DNA of 64,000 bases. Origin: Cladochytrium replicatum (taxonomy: Eukaryota > Chytridiomycota > Chytridiomycetes > Cladochytriales > Cladochytriaceae). The notes beneath the pieces were generated by a model. That model did no database searches. It was not told the origin of the DNA and saw only the letters and a list, made by a program, of their open reading frames with translations. Of the stretch, positions 11,716 through 22,613 are shown piece after piece (the first letter of the stretch is position 1; every line of letters begins with the position of its first letter). The translations under genes and the position numbers were made by a program. The stretch covers positions 496,001 to 560,000 of the forward strand of contig JAHLKD010000015.1 of the NCBI GenBank assembly GCA_025526935.1, given 5' to 3'.

Positions 11716-12519
11716 CTACACACTGCAGCCGAGCAAAACATAGCCGTCTCCGAAGCCGTAAACGGCGGGGTGAACCATCTCGAAGCCAACGAACATAAAC
11801 GCACGCATCAAATGTGCTGCAAGTGGATACATCAGAGCACGAACGGAAGAATAGAGCAACTGGTACGCACCTAGATCTGCACGACTCTTCTCAAGGCAAA
11901 CGACTAAGTTCTCGGCATGCAAAATCGTTTCGGCAAGCTCCAAAACTACCACGATGCACTCCTTAAATCCAAGCTTCTCGTCACCGCCCCAGCACTCGCT
12001 GGTTGGTACACGAACAAACATGGTATCCGCTTTAACAAAGGCATCCCACTTTGTTCTCGAGTCAACCACGTTCCGGGAAATTATCGAAACAGTGGCATCG
12101 AGCTCCTGGACAACCATTGGAGCAACCTTCTCCACGTCCCTAACGAATCATCATCCGCAGATCCCGCCACATCATCCGCTGCTGCCGCCAATCCAGCAAA
12201 AGCGGATCCCCCAGCTGGGGGTTTGTGTGCACCACCGGTGGTGCTAGGAATACCACCCGGTCTTCGTACCGTTCTTTAGACCAGAGGCTTCTCAGTTGTC
12301 CGTATATAGATTTCGTGGTTATCTTACCGCGAACCAAAACTGGGACGCCCTACCCGACGCTCTGCAAACGTAGCACACCGCAAGGACATCCGCAGTAGAG
12401 TCAGCAGCAAAGGACACTGACTTCGCAGGGGTACGAGGGGGGATGGTATCAACAAGAGAAACCATTTTATCATCAACAGTCAGACGATTATTCATGGTAT
12501 TGCTGCAATTCATATTCAT
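11716..12519 (-). CDS. OAZ1: Ornithine decarboxylase antizyme, read through a +1 frameshift
   Basis: Antizyme binds ornithine decarboxylase, targets it to the proteasome and blocks polyamine uptake. Proposed exons are 12519-12328, 12214-11871 and 11816-11716. The first frame (MNMNCSNTMNNRLTVDD...) runs 88 codons and stops at TAG (12142-12140). The conserved domain lies in the +1 frame: TKWDAFVKADTMFVRVP, IVVVLELAETILHAENLV, then KSRADL joined to AHLMRAFMFVGFEMVHP. This matches the animal antizyme core (Trp, LEFAE, KNRxDR, FSFLGFExVxP) in order. The distance from the shift to the conserved Trp is 32 residues, against about 33 in human OAZ1. Removing a 54-nt in-frame intron (GTGCGT...TTGCAG, 11870-11817) deletes an otherwise foreign insertion. 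Coding length is 637 nt, one more than a multiple of three, giving 211 residues after the shift. A likely 5' UTR intron starts at a GTAAGT near 12583. Confidence 0.82.
12139..12148 (-). promoter_or_regulatory. Candidate programmed +1 frameshift site of antizyme mRNA
   Basis: On the minus strand the junction reads ATT CGT TAG G in the first frame. The antizyme frame is closed by TGA a few bases upstream and opens as TTC GTT AGG, so the shift must occur in this window. Known antizyme sites are usually UCC-UGA-U. A UAG stop with a CGU P-site codon would be atypical. The position is inferred from the two frames, not from experiment. Confidence 0.6.
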
Positions 12520-13208
12520 GGCCTGTAACCTTGTAAATCAAGTCAGCAACCGGGACGCTTCTGACAACCAGTAGCTCACTTACATCATGATGCCGGTTGT
12601 TTCAATGAAAGTGTTTAGGTCGTTGAAAAATAAAAATATTGATTCGACTTGGTCGTGCAGTTGGACGAGCACCAAAGGAGAAGGACGAGTTGCCTAGCCA
12701 GTGTTGTTAGTTGCAAGTCGAGGATAGAACCCTGTCAAATTAACGTTAGAGTGGCTAAGAGAAACCGGAGACCGCCAGTCATACTCGCAGAGTCAGCAGT
12801 TATTTTTTGGTTAATTGAGAGCGTGAGCGGAACGCAGGCTTGAGAGCAGGAAAGTCTTCCAACGGCGGAGAGCGAAACGATGACTGGTGGCTGCAGAGCG
12901 GGCAGCGATAGGGTTTAAAAGGAACAGCACAGCCACCGAAGATCTGCTGCACGTGACCCGTGCACGAACCATCCAGGCTGTGTGCTGCTGAGCAGGGCTG
13001 GTGCGCGAATGATCGCACTTTGCCCACATAATATTGTAACTGTTTTTGGGGCGGGCTGGTGTACAATGGCTGCAATTATTCGGCCCGGAAAACTTTTCCT
13101 TTGACGCCATGAATAAGGACCCTCCATTTCAGTATAATTTGTTAATCTCTAATGACGGGTTTTCAATTGTATGTGGATCAAATATGCTGAATGACACATC
13201 CTGGGAAA
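12520..13208. other. Intergenic between WDR89 and antizyme, with 5' UTR intron
   Basis: The minus-strand segment from about 12583 (GTAAGT donor) to 12523 (TTACAG acceptor) looks like an intron in the antizyme 5' leader. No in-frame ATG precedes it. Short open frames in 12800-13130 are overlapping and unsupported. Confidence 0.4.
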
Positions 13209-14621
13209 TCATGCCCATACGCTTATGGCTCCATCCTCTCCCCCAGTGACAATGAACCGTTTCTACGCCAACTTGTTGAGAAACAATAGATTAACGATTT
13301 GGCTGCTTAACTCACCTTCATGTCCCAGTAGGTGGTTCGTACCACAGCATTATGCCCACCATTAAGAGTGTACACTAGTGACAATTCCTCCAATCCCACG
13401 TTCATAACGCTCAAATTGTCACTATCAAATAATATTCAGCAATTACTTCGACCGTTATTCATAGGCTTACGTTGATGATCCACAGAAGACGAACAGTCTT
13501 TGAAGCTCGTCGCTATACTTGCAATCGACCATATACGTGATCTCGTACTCTCTCGCCACAGGATTCTCATCATCGGGTCTCGGAACACGCACATCACCTA
13601 GCGACGACAGTTTTTCGGATTCGTCGGGCCGCCAGAGCGAGAAAGTTTCAATGTGGGTGCAGAGATAAACGAACTCGTTTGATGGCCCGAAGAAACCGCA
13701 GCGGTTCACTGAGGTGTCTTTGATGACTTTGTCAAGGGCATCGTCTTCATCGAAAGTGGACATGTCGTAGAGACAGAGGAGTCTGTTCGAAGAACGTTAG
13801 ACTCTGTTGATGAATAGTTTGAGTTGTGGTGCTTACCCGTCTGTGCCACCGGAGATCATTCTTTTTGGGTTTGTCGGGTGGAATCTTTCAAGCGTAGATT
13901 GTGATTAGATGCAGTGGAAGTTTTGTTGAAGAAGGATTACCGGACTTGAGTGATGTCGTCTGAGTGACACTCTGAAAAAGTCGCAGCCGGTGCACTGGGT
14001 GTCCGTGCGTCCCTGCCAACAGAACCCAAATTAGCTGACATTTCACCATGCCACATGTGCCTCCCGCTCACCAAAAAGTCAAGTCCGCATCTTCACCAGC
14101 TAGCTCAGTTCCCTACTAGTAGAGTTCATTCAAATCCCAACTCCAATCGAATCGAGTTTGATCATACCACCGCGACGAGACTTTCATCGCAGTTGACCGA
14201 AAACGTGGACGCCGGCTTTTGTGCTGAACAAAAGCACACATTAAAACCTTTAGAAGCAAATGTTCTTGAACGACTATTGCATACTTTGAAGACGAATTGC
14301 CAATTGGCCGCTCCTCAAATCCCACAGACCAACCTGACCACCTCTTCCTCTTCCCTCCGCAGCCTTCTCCACGTTCCAGAGCAGCATGGGGTTAATCTTG
14401 TGGAAAGAAATTTCGCCAGTTATTCCACCCTCAGTGGTGTTCAGGAGCTGGGAGGGAGTAGGTGTTGAGGAGAGGCGTGATATGTCGTAAACCGCAACCA
14501 CAGCGTCGGTGGTAGCGGCTGCGAGTATAGAACCATCACATGCGCATTGCAGGTCGACGGTGTAGGTTGGGGAGGGCAGGACAGGAGTCCTGCATCGCAA
14601 AGTGAAGGGAGACAGGTCCAT
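13209..14621 (-). CDS. WDR89: WD40-repeat protein, WDR89 orthologue
   Basis: Eight exons could be joined with correct phases (14621-14285, 14223-14168, 14112-14072, 14012-13941, 13884-13837, 13782-13471, 13421-13316, 13262-13209), giving 341 residues. The N-terminal third has a WD blade ending GQVGLWDLR. The middle reads FSVNCDESLVAVGTE, DADLTFWDAR and ECHSDDITQVRFHP, then a blade ending GLLCLYD. The later VNRCGFFGPSNEFVYLCTH followed by FSLWRPDE, and the final GGHNAVVRTTYWD and FIVTGGEDGAISVWA, match the WDR89 pattern. The protein is a beta-propeller of poorly known role. Exons 3 and 5 are under 50 nt, so automatic gene finders may miss them. Confidence 0.88.
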
Positions 14622-15259
14622 GCTATCACCTGTCAGAAACTAGAAAGAAAATTTGTCACCTGCACTTCGCAAAGAAAACAACTAAAAATGCGAAGCAATC
14701 ACACCATTGCTACTCAAGATTTCAATGGCTTTCATGGAGAAGAGTTTGGATCATTTGCATGTGCTCTAGAAGATATTAAGCCAGCTTGATCTCCTACTAG
14801 GATTCTATCAGTTTCCTGGCGTTTGATAACCAGTTGAACTTGAATAAGCATCATGATCTGTTTCAATATACTTGAACATATGAGCAGCTTCAGTATTTTG
14901 GGTCAATGCAGTTGACTGACATACGAGCGGGGCATTGTTTCATGTGCCCATTCAGCACACAAATGCTCTGTGAAAGGGTCAAACTCAAGCAAGATTTCAA
15001 GTTGTTCCTGTCCAATAGCATTGACGCCTCCTCACTTTTCCAAGCAAGTTATTTGTGGCGAGCGTCGATGTAGGGGGGATCCTTTTTCGTGTTAGAGCGT
15101 TGACAGGAGAGGATTTTTTCGATCGAGCGTCAATAGTCTCCCCGCAATAGTATTGCAAGGAATCTAGTCAATATGCGCGCAACAAACAAACTTTATGTGT
15201 TACTTCCTTAAAATGGAAAGAATACGTACAAAGGTTAAATGTCCACAAATAAGTTCGCC
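14622..15259. other. Intergenic, nothing recognised
   Basis: Contains the WDR89 promoter and probably the 3' UTR of the glyoxal oxidase gene. Only short unsupported frames are present. Confidence 0.4.
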
Positions 15260-17329
15260 TCAATTCAGCAACATCGTGCACCCAACAGACGGAATCTTGT
15301 TGGAGTCAAGCACAAACACCATCCATGCACCAGGCGGAGCAAATTTTCCGTTAGGCGGTGCGCTGGCCACAACAACACCTTGACCCTGACTGCGTTGCAT
15401 TATTTCCAGCTCCACCCATCGCTGATCGGGATTTGTGCTGTGCGTAGCCGTGCTGTATCGAACAATCGAAACCATTTGTACTGCCAGTGGATTACCGACT
15501 TTAACAGTGAATTGCTCGCCGTATCGCACAGTCGCTGGACATGAGTTTATCACGAGACGGTTTGCGCTGAAGAATGGTGGATGGAATATTTCCACGCGAT
15601 ACTCAAAGGGCGAAGCGCTGGTGTTTGCGTAATTCTGCTGGTCTGATCCCGCCGTGAGAACTCTCCCATCCGGCAGAAGAAGTGCGGTGGAATGGTATAA
15701 GCGCGGAACGGTCGCAGCAGCCATGCTAGAATAATGTTACAGAACGTCAAAATAAAGCTTCCAATTCCTCAGACATACGTTTTCCATCTGTTTTCTCCCT
15801 CAGCGCCCGGATCAAACAGTACTGCCTCGGAACTCGGGTCCCAAGCTTTGGAAAAACCAGCAGGACCATCTGCAGTTCCTTTCTTCGCTCCATTTACAAA
15901 CAAAACAGTACCATCTGAAATGAAGAAAATTAAGTGAGAAAACGCCATAACATGTAAAAGTAACCTGGCAACAGTACTGCATCCCCCATGACCCGAGGAA
16001 TAGGCATGTCTTCATCAAGCCAATGAGGATTAGGTTCCTCAGGGGCGATCCTGGAACATGACTTGCTCGCAACTATATTCCGTACATGAAATTAATCGCT
16101 GCGCCAATGTCGAGAGCGTCTGGCCTTACATCTATCCTTCTGCGCTCCCCCGCATACAATGATTTCGGCACGATATCCTATTTCCCCACATGAAGCCGAG
16201 AGCTTTAGACCATTTGCAAACTTACCATTTCTGTAAGTTAATGGAAGCATTGTCCAAGGAGAGAGATACGGGAAGGATCGGCTTGGCTCGAGATTGGCCC
16301 TGACGAGATCGGGGAGCAAACTTTGCACTGTCAGTGTCGACGTATCCACGACCGCTGACTGAAAAAGTGATAATTTATCACAAACGAAGCCTGAAACGTA
16401 ATCCATCGAACATACCTTAACTCCAGCAAAAATGAAGACGTTCCCGCTCACGGGCAGGACTTGGACGATTGGGTATGAATTGTAGGGATAAGTCTCTCCA
16501 AGAATGTCCAAATAAACTGACCCACGGCCATTTGGTGGAAAGACTTCCATTGTGGGATTGTTTCGCGCTAGGTCAGTTGGTAGATAAGACTCCCGATGTC
16601 CTTATGAAAGTTTTAAGCTCGTATGAGAATAACACTCTATATAGTGAACTACCACCGACAATCAAGAAGTTACCACCTGGAAGCGTCGCGATAGTAGGAT
16701 ACCACCTTGGGGTGGTAAGTGTTGAAACGTCTGTGAAACCAGCTTCTCGCGAGTAAGTTCTGATCTGAAACCGTCCATCCTGACGTAAAGAGAATGAGAA
16801 GACTAGTACCAGATTGGAATTAACATACTTTGATGTAACCATTCACAACGTTATCTCCATCTCCTCCTGCAATTAAGATGCGTCCGTCTGCCATCTGAGC
16901 ATGGCCTGCTTAAAGTTAGCCGCAGATGTGATTTTGAGACAAGGTTGTTACCGGAGCAGAAGGGAGAAAAGTTTGAGTGCTTTGGAACAAACGACCCTTC
17001 CCCAACAGTGTACTCCGCGGCGATCTCTGATTGCTTGATGTTCTCAACATCTAGATATGATAAAACAAATAAATTTAGATGTTCAGGGGTATTATTCGCG
17101 TACAAGTATTCGGATTCGGAGGAAAGATACTCGGAGCATGTAGTCCGTGGAACCGTTCAATGAACATGACGTGAAAGCCATCACTGTTTACACCGATAGA
17201 AGCAAGAAGAGCTGCGTGTATGCCAACTACGCCCGTTCCTCCTGCACTGACGGACCAGTACCCCATCTCGCCGTGGACAAACCGTGCGACAAAGAGGGTT
17301 AGAAAAACGAGTGCCGAGTTTCCTAACAT
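15260..17329 (-). CDS. Glyoxal oxidase-like copper radical oxidase (AA5_1)
   Basis: A many-exon minus-strand gene whose product starts with a signal peptide (MLGNSALVFLTLFVARFVHG). Family members oxidise aldehydes such as glyoxal or methylglyoxal to acids with release of hydrogen peroxide, feeding peroxidases during plant-polymer decay. All four copper/radical features are visible in order: the cross-link Cys in PFCSAG (exon pair near 16960/16905), the cross-linked Tyr in TPRWYPT (about 16705), the axial Tyr-His in PRLYHSTALLLPDGR (about 15690), and the late His in THSTNPDQRW (about 15435). Kelch-like repeats (ADGRILIAGG, PGGNFLIVGGS, PDGRVLTAGS) build the propeller. The C-terminal Ig-like domain ends VPSVGCTMLLN or close to it. 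At least six introns are present and I did not fix every boundary. Confidence 0.88.
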
Positions 17330-18035
17330 TGTTTTCCTGGAAACAGATGAGCCGAGGATTTAACTGCTTCTATGATAACATTTCCGTGAACATCGATCAT
17401 GACTGCTTTTAGTTCTTGTTGCATTGCTTTATCTGCATTGCAAAGCTTGATAATGGGCTTGGACGGCAGAACCTCTCTGGAGTTTCCGTATTTAGATGAC
17501 CCAATCTTATGGCGACAAATTCGTAGCTACACCATATCTTGATGTGTGCGACTCGGCTGATGTCACCGTTTTACCTCTGAATTGGGGTGATCACGACTAT
17601 ATCAAAACCAGATTTAATCTTAGGTGCCGATGTTGTGTATTCGATGGAAGCAGTAGAAACTTTGGTGGGGATGTTGTCCGGTCTTTCAGGGTGACGAACA
17701 CATATCGCTCACAAGAACAGGATCTGCTGGCGGGTGAACAGTTCCTGCAAGTGCTGAAAGATCGTCAGTCCAGTGTTAAACCATATGCCACGACGAGGAT
17801 CCTGGGTTTGTGGACATCTATGTCGTAAAATGTAGGATGAAGAGTGATAATAAGGTCAAGAAAACAAAGGTACTGCAAACAATTAATGCTCAGTACGCTA
17901 TTATACACAGAAGGTGAGGAATCAATGAAGTCATAACCACAACATGAAATGACTCACAATCCATCGACGAATGTGAACAAAGGAATATCACGGGGAAATA
18001 TCGGGGAGTCACATCAATCGAAAGGAAACCGAGAT
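17330..18035. other. Intergenic, nothing firmly recognised
   Basis: Holds the glyoxal oxidase promoter and the VAC14 3' UTR. A plus-strand frame of 110 codons (17496-17828) has no family resemblance and no splice signals, so I leave it out as a gene. Confidence 0.4.
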
Positions 18036-21000
18036 TTACTTCGCTGGCTTTCCAGAAGAAGAGGAGGTGGATGACGATGGTGATGTTCCCCCAAAGAAGC
18101 CACTTCGTTTAAAGCCTGATAATGCGCCGTTCTGTGCAGACGGAGGCGATCCAACCATGGTCGACAGTATTTGGCTCGTTCGTTTGCCCAGCTGCGCACT
18201 ATTTGGATCCAATCCCCCTGGTGCAGCACCTGTACTCTGAGGTGCCGGTCCTCCAACAGCTCCCCTAAGTGACGATATGCTGGAAACGCTCGCGGATCTC
18301 ATGCGCGGAGCCGCGCTTTTTGAATAAGCTGAACCGACGTTCCCTCCGTACGTTCCAACCGTCGAGGCATTGCCACCGAGCATCGTTGGAGCAGCTCCAC
18401 CTCCCAATGCAAGACCTCCAATTCCTGAAGCGAGAGCGTTCGATTCATCGTAGTGCTCAATAGAATCGACCCCTTTTGAATTTCTGCTTCGTCGTGAACG
18501 AGATGTGGTTCTGTCCATCATAACCCCACGCCCTGTTTAATACATCAGTTCTAAGGTTGTTCAAAGATGCATTTTTCTATGACTTACCCGATCTCCGTGA
18601 CCGTTCGTGGCGTCCCTGAACATGTTTAAAGTGAAGAAGAAGCTCTTGCCAGCGAATTTGCTCGGCGGTAACAGGGCTTCCAAAGTATGGTGGTGATACA
18701 AATGACTTTGGTCTCTGAGCCGGCGGGTTCGGTCTGTAAGGCTGCGGGGATCCAACTTGGGTGAGTGGTGGTGGATTGGGAAGTGCTGATGAACCTGGTG
18801 CATAAACTGGATTTGGTGCACCGGTGTGCGGTGGTTGCCCTGGTTGCATCATTACACTACCTAGACCCATTGGATTCATTTGCGGACCGTGACCATAGAA
18901 CATCATCATCGAACTGACAGAGTTAAGACGGTTTCGAAGGGTTGCGAAGGCAGAACTTTGAGGAAGAAGCATCAAAATGCCGTAGAGGCATTTGAAAAGA
19001 TACGGATATCGATCGGGCTCCAGCAACTGCAGTCGAAGGTATGTGAACACAGGTGATTCGAGGAGCTGTACAAGCTTATCGATCTGAATCAAGAAGTTCA
19101 CTGTGATCTCGAGATCAGCGAACACTTGCAGGAGATTTGCGGCGTGCTCGTACGCTTGTGCAAGCAAACATAATGAAAATGCAGCGACGGCATTGTGGCA
19201 CCAGCATCGATATAATGAACTGAAAAGCAGAACTCCATCCTGTACAATTCGTCAGATGTTTCTCAAACCAGAAAAATATTGTCTTACCCTGATGTCCAAA
19301 TTCTTGAGACGTCGCCGTAATTCCGCTGCTTCTGGTGCTGTGATTAAAATAATGTTGAGATTTTGCACCATTGTGCTAGCAAAATCAAGGTCCTGTAAAT
19401 TTTGGCGACCATCTCAGACATGCCCCAAAAGCTTCACAACCCACGCTTACCTCATGGCCTTCCAAAATTTCGGCGAAGGCCCTATAGATCCTCTCAGGAT
19501 TTAAACTTGCACAGAGTTGTCGAATGATGAGAGTTCCACGCGTTTCAAGTAGCCGACGGTCAGCCGAAAACAATAGCAGGATATTGAGCATGAACTTTGA
19601 AAAGTATTCATCATCCGAGTTCTGCATAACTTGCGCGAGAAGCTGAAGATCTCTTCTGACAACCTACAAGACACTTCAAAACAAGGGGAGCAAAGGATGT
19701 GGTAGACAATACCTCATCTGAAGTGTCAGTCAATGCCTTCATTAGTGCTGAAAGAGTCACATCATCTGCAATAACCTTAGAGATGCTGTCAGCAAAGATG
19801 TCAACGGGAGTGTTGCTGTCCAACATACTCTCTTTGGTGCCTTTCTATGAAGCATCATTAACCAGTCAATCGTCGCCGCTCTCGTTTCTTCATGCTCGTT
19901 CTGCAGTTGCAATGTAAGAATCTCCACCACAGACACGTAGTCGATCGGGTCTTTGACAATCGGCGTGGAGATGTTCTCTGCAACAAGTCCGTCAGAACTA
20001 GCTGCGGCATCCCAAACCAAGCTCTGACTAGCATCCGATGCGTTCGATTGTGCAGTCAATGGAATCGTCTGATACATGTTGGTGGTATCCCAGATCAGAC
20101 GGTACAAGTTGCTATTGGTTTCGGCTGCGATGTTACGGATTGGGGTGACTGCATGCGCCAAACTGGGAAGTGTTGCGCTCAAGATCAAGGGAGTGAAGGG
20201 AAGCATAACTTCCTTTGCCAAAAGAATGAAATCGTTGACCCATCGCAGTGCAGTGGCCTGTGTCTCCTCATCTGGATATTTGAACGTTAAGTAAAGTCAA
20301 AGACGTATCTGCCTCATTCATACCAGTGCTCGTGAGATGAGGGGTGAGAATGTCCATCATCCTTCCAAAATCAAGCAAAACACCTTGCCCTGGCTGATAT
20401 GCCAAAGTGGGAAGCAGCTCCCCAGCATTCGGAATTTCTTCGCCAGTGCTCATTGCCACCTCCGCTGCAGCGTTGACTGGCACACCGTCCGTGGTCTTTG
20501 TTGTATTTACTGTTCCCAACGAGCGAACGCTGAGCTGGTCATCACCTGATTGCGGGAAAGATGTGAAGTGGTTTGGAACACCTGGAGTTCGCGCTCCGAC
20601 CAATCCGTCTGCGGGATAAAGCTCCGCGCCTTCTTTCCCTTTGATCAACAGCACTCCCTGTGCTTTCTGAATATCAATCACATCGCGAATCTCCTTTAAA
20701 AATTCACCAAGAACCGCAGAGGTAGCGACGCGTACATCCATGTTGGGGTCGCTTAGATAGGTGAACAATCCATCCAAAAAGTCGGGCAGGTACGCAATGA
20801 TCTCCAGATCCGGAATTGAATCTAAAACCGCAATCCATTGCACCATAAACATTCGAGCGAAAGAGTTCAGTGTACGGATACGCTCAGTTAGGAGCGGGAT
20901 GAAGCGTGGGAGGTTGAAGGCTGTGATCTTCATCCCGCTCAAGTAAGGCACAGTCCCCGGAACCGGTGGAGCGGGACCTGGAACGGGTGGTCTCTCAATG

Positions 21001-21781
21001 GTCATGGTGTTCATCGAATTCGCCGGAGACGAGGCGCGAGCGGATTGGTTATCGATCTCCTTTTGATAATTTGTGTAAGCTGCTGCCGGTATGTCTGGGT
21101 GGTAATAGATCGCAGTCTCTGACACGATATCCTTGATGAGCCGATCCAGCAGCTCTGCTCCATTCTTGACAGACGAGGCAGGATCTGTTGCAAGCTAACA
21201 GCCGTGTCAACCAAAACTTGTGATCTTTATGGGATCCACATACTTTGCTCAGAGAATCAAAGATTTCGTTGAAGTACTTGAGAATATCTGACCGGGCCAC
21301 CTTCGCAACGTTGTAAAGGGATTCGCAGGCGTAATATCGGACATGTGAGTCCGGGTCAGCGAAGCAAGAAAGAATTGGAGGCACAATATCATCAACGTAT
21401 GCTCCAATTTCCTGAACCGCTGGTAAGTCTCTTCGTATGGTCAAATCGTAAAGTCACGCATACCGGGCCAAGTGCAATCGCAGACGCAGCCAACGAAATC
21501 AGTCCACCATTTTTGGCATTAGCTACTGCTGAGAAAGTAAAATCGTTTACGAGGATGGCAATGACTTGACGGATGCGAGTGTATATAACGTTCGGATCCT
21601 TGGTGGCAGCAGACCCCAATAGCTCTCGAATCACCCTTTGTAAAATTAGCTCAGTAAAACTGACCGATCTCCAATATCTAAGCTCGCCTTACTTTTCAAC
21701 TTCGGTAGCGGCCGCCTTCCTCTTTTCGTAGGTCTTATCGTTGAGACCACGCAGAACAAGTGGTGAAAGTGGGGAATCCAT
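18036..21781 (-). CDS. VAC14: VAC14, scaffold of the PIKfyve/Fab1 lipid kinase complex
   Basis: VAC14 holds Fab1/PIKfyve and Fig4 together on endosomes and vacuoles and controls PtdIns(3,5)P2. The start ATG is at 21781 ([20 protein letters not shown]), matching the family N-terminus. HEAT-like repeats follow: [40 protein letters not shown] and [20 protein letters not shown] are typical of VAC14. The C-terminal Fig4-binding part is clear ([19 protein letters not shown] followed by [15 protein letters not shown]). The tail is Ser/Gly rich and disordered, ending GKPAK. Roughly ten introns interrupt the gene; not all boundaries were fixed. It is divergent from the JTB-like gene with only about 210 bp between start codons. 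Confidence 0.93.
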
Positions 21782-21994
21782 TTTCTTGAGTCCTCTTTTT
21801 CGTCAAGACCGCGCAAACGACAACTTTGAGTGTGTGGTGGACTGAGAGGCTCAGATTGAGAAACTAAAGTCCAACCTGGACGGTGACGGGTTTGGTGAGG
21901 CTGTTCAACGCGACGGTCCTTGAGAGGTTGTGGTGGGTGGGCCGCGACAATTTGTGCGATAAATCTGACGTGCTGGTGGGTGCATCATTAGAAA
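21782..21994. promoter_or_regulatory. Short divergent promoter region, VAC14 / JTB-like
   Basis: 213 bp separate the two start codons on opposite strands, so the promoters must overlap or be shared. The sequence is GC-rich relative to the flanks. No TATA-like element was identified. Confidence 0.5.
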
Positions 21995-22613
21995 ATGAAG
22001 ACTCGGAATCGCTGCTTTGGAATGACCTCGTGGACCGCTTTACTTTTTCTGGCCCTCTTGTGTTGCTCTCAAATTACCGCTCAGAAAGCAGAACGAGAGG
22101 CCAGCAAGCCAACAATCACCAAGGATATTGAGCATAAAATTGATAACGACATCGTGCTTATTTATCATTGCTGGTCAATCGGGAAATGCATGGCATGCAA
22201 CAAGATCGAGCAGGTCAGTAAAAATGGACTGGTTTATTTATTTTGGTGGACTGAGTCTACTTTTCAGCAATTTGCTTCCTACTGTGCTGACTCTGGAAGA
22301 AAAGAGCCTCTTATGTGCTCAGAAGAAATACGTCGTTCAGACGGTAAACCATGGGACCCATCGCAGAAACTTCCAAACAAACCCGATCCACCACCATGGG
22401 GCTCATGCTCGGACTTGGGGGCGACAGAGGGTTTGAGATTCTTATGGTTTGAGGTAATGACATCGTCCTTCAGCATAGCGAGTATACTTATCGACTACTA
22501 AGATTGTAAATTTGGCTTTTCTTGGGGCCTCGGGCTACATCGTGTACAAGCGACAGATCGCGAAGTCGATTGAAAAGACCAGGCGCATCGCCAGATCTTT
22601 AGCTTCTGCTTAG
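21995..22613 (+). CDS. JTB: JTB-like single-pass membrane protein
   Basis: Three exons (21995-22213, 22268-22453, 22503-22613) give 171 residues, all joined in phase. A signal peptide (TALLFLALLCCSQITA) is followed by a cysteine-rich ectodomain: CWSIGKCMACNKIEQ, ASYCADSG, LMCSEE, WGSCSD. Then come FLWFE, a transmembrane segment (IVNLAFLGASGYIVYK) and a short basic cytosolic tail (RQIAKSIEKTRRIARSLA). This is the layout of the JTB family: CxxC pair, a Cys before the membrane, an F..FE motif, one TM and an Arg-rich tail. JTB in animals has been linked to cytokinesis and mitochondria; the role in fungi is unknown. The assignment rests on architecture and short motifs. Confidence 0.75.

Noticed and set aside
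12140-12240. Alternative antizyme reading with an Ala/Asp-rich frame (AAADDVAGSADDDSLGTW)
   Set aside because: It looks coding by composition, but joining it to the antizyme domain needs a -1 shift or an intron with poor GTTGCT/TCGAG ends, and it does not follow from exon 1 in phase. Kept as the main rival to the proposed model.
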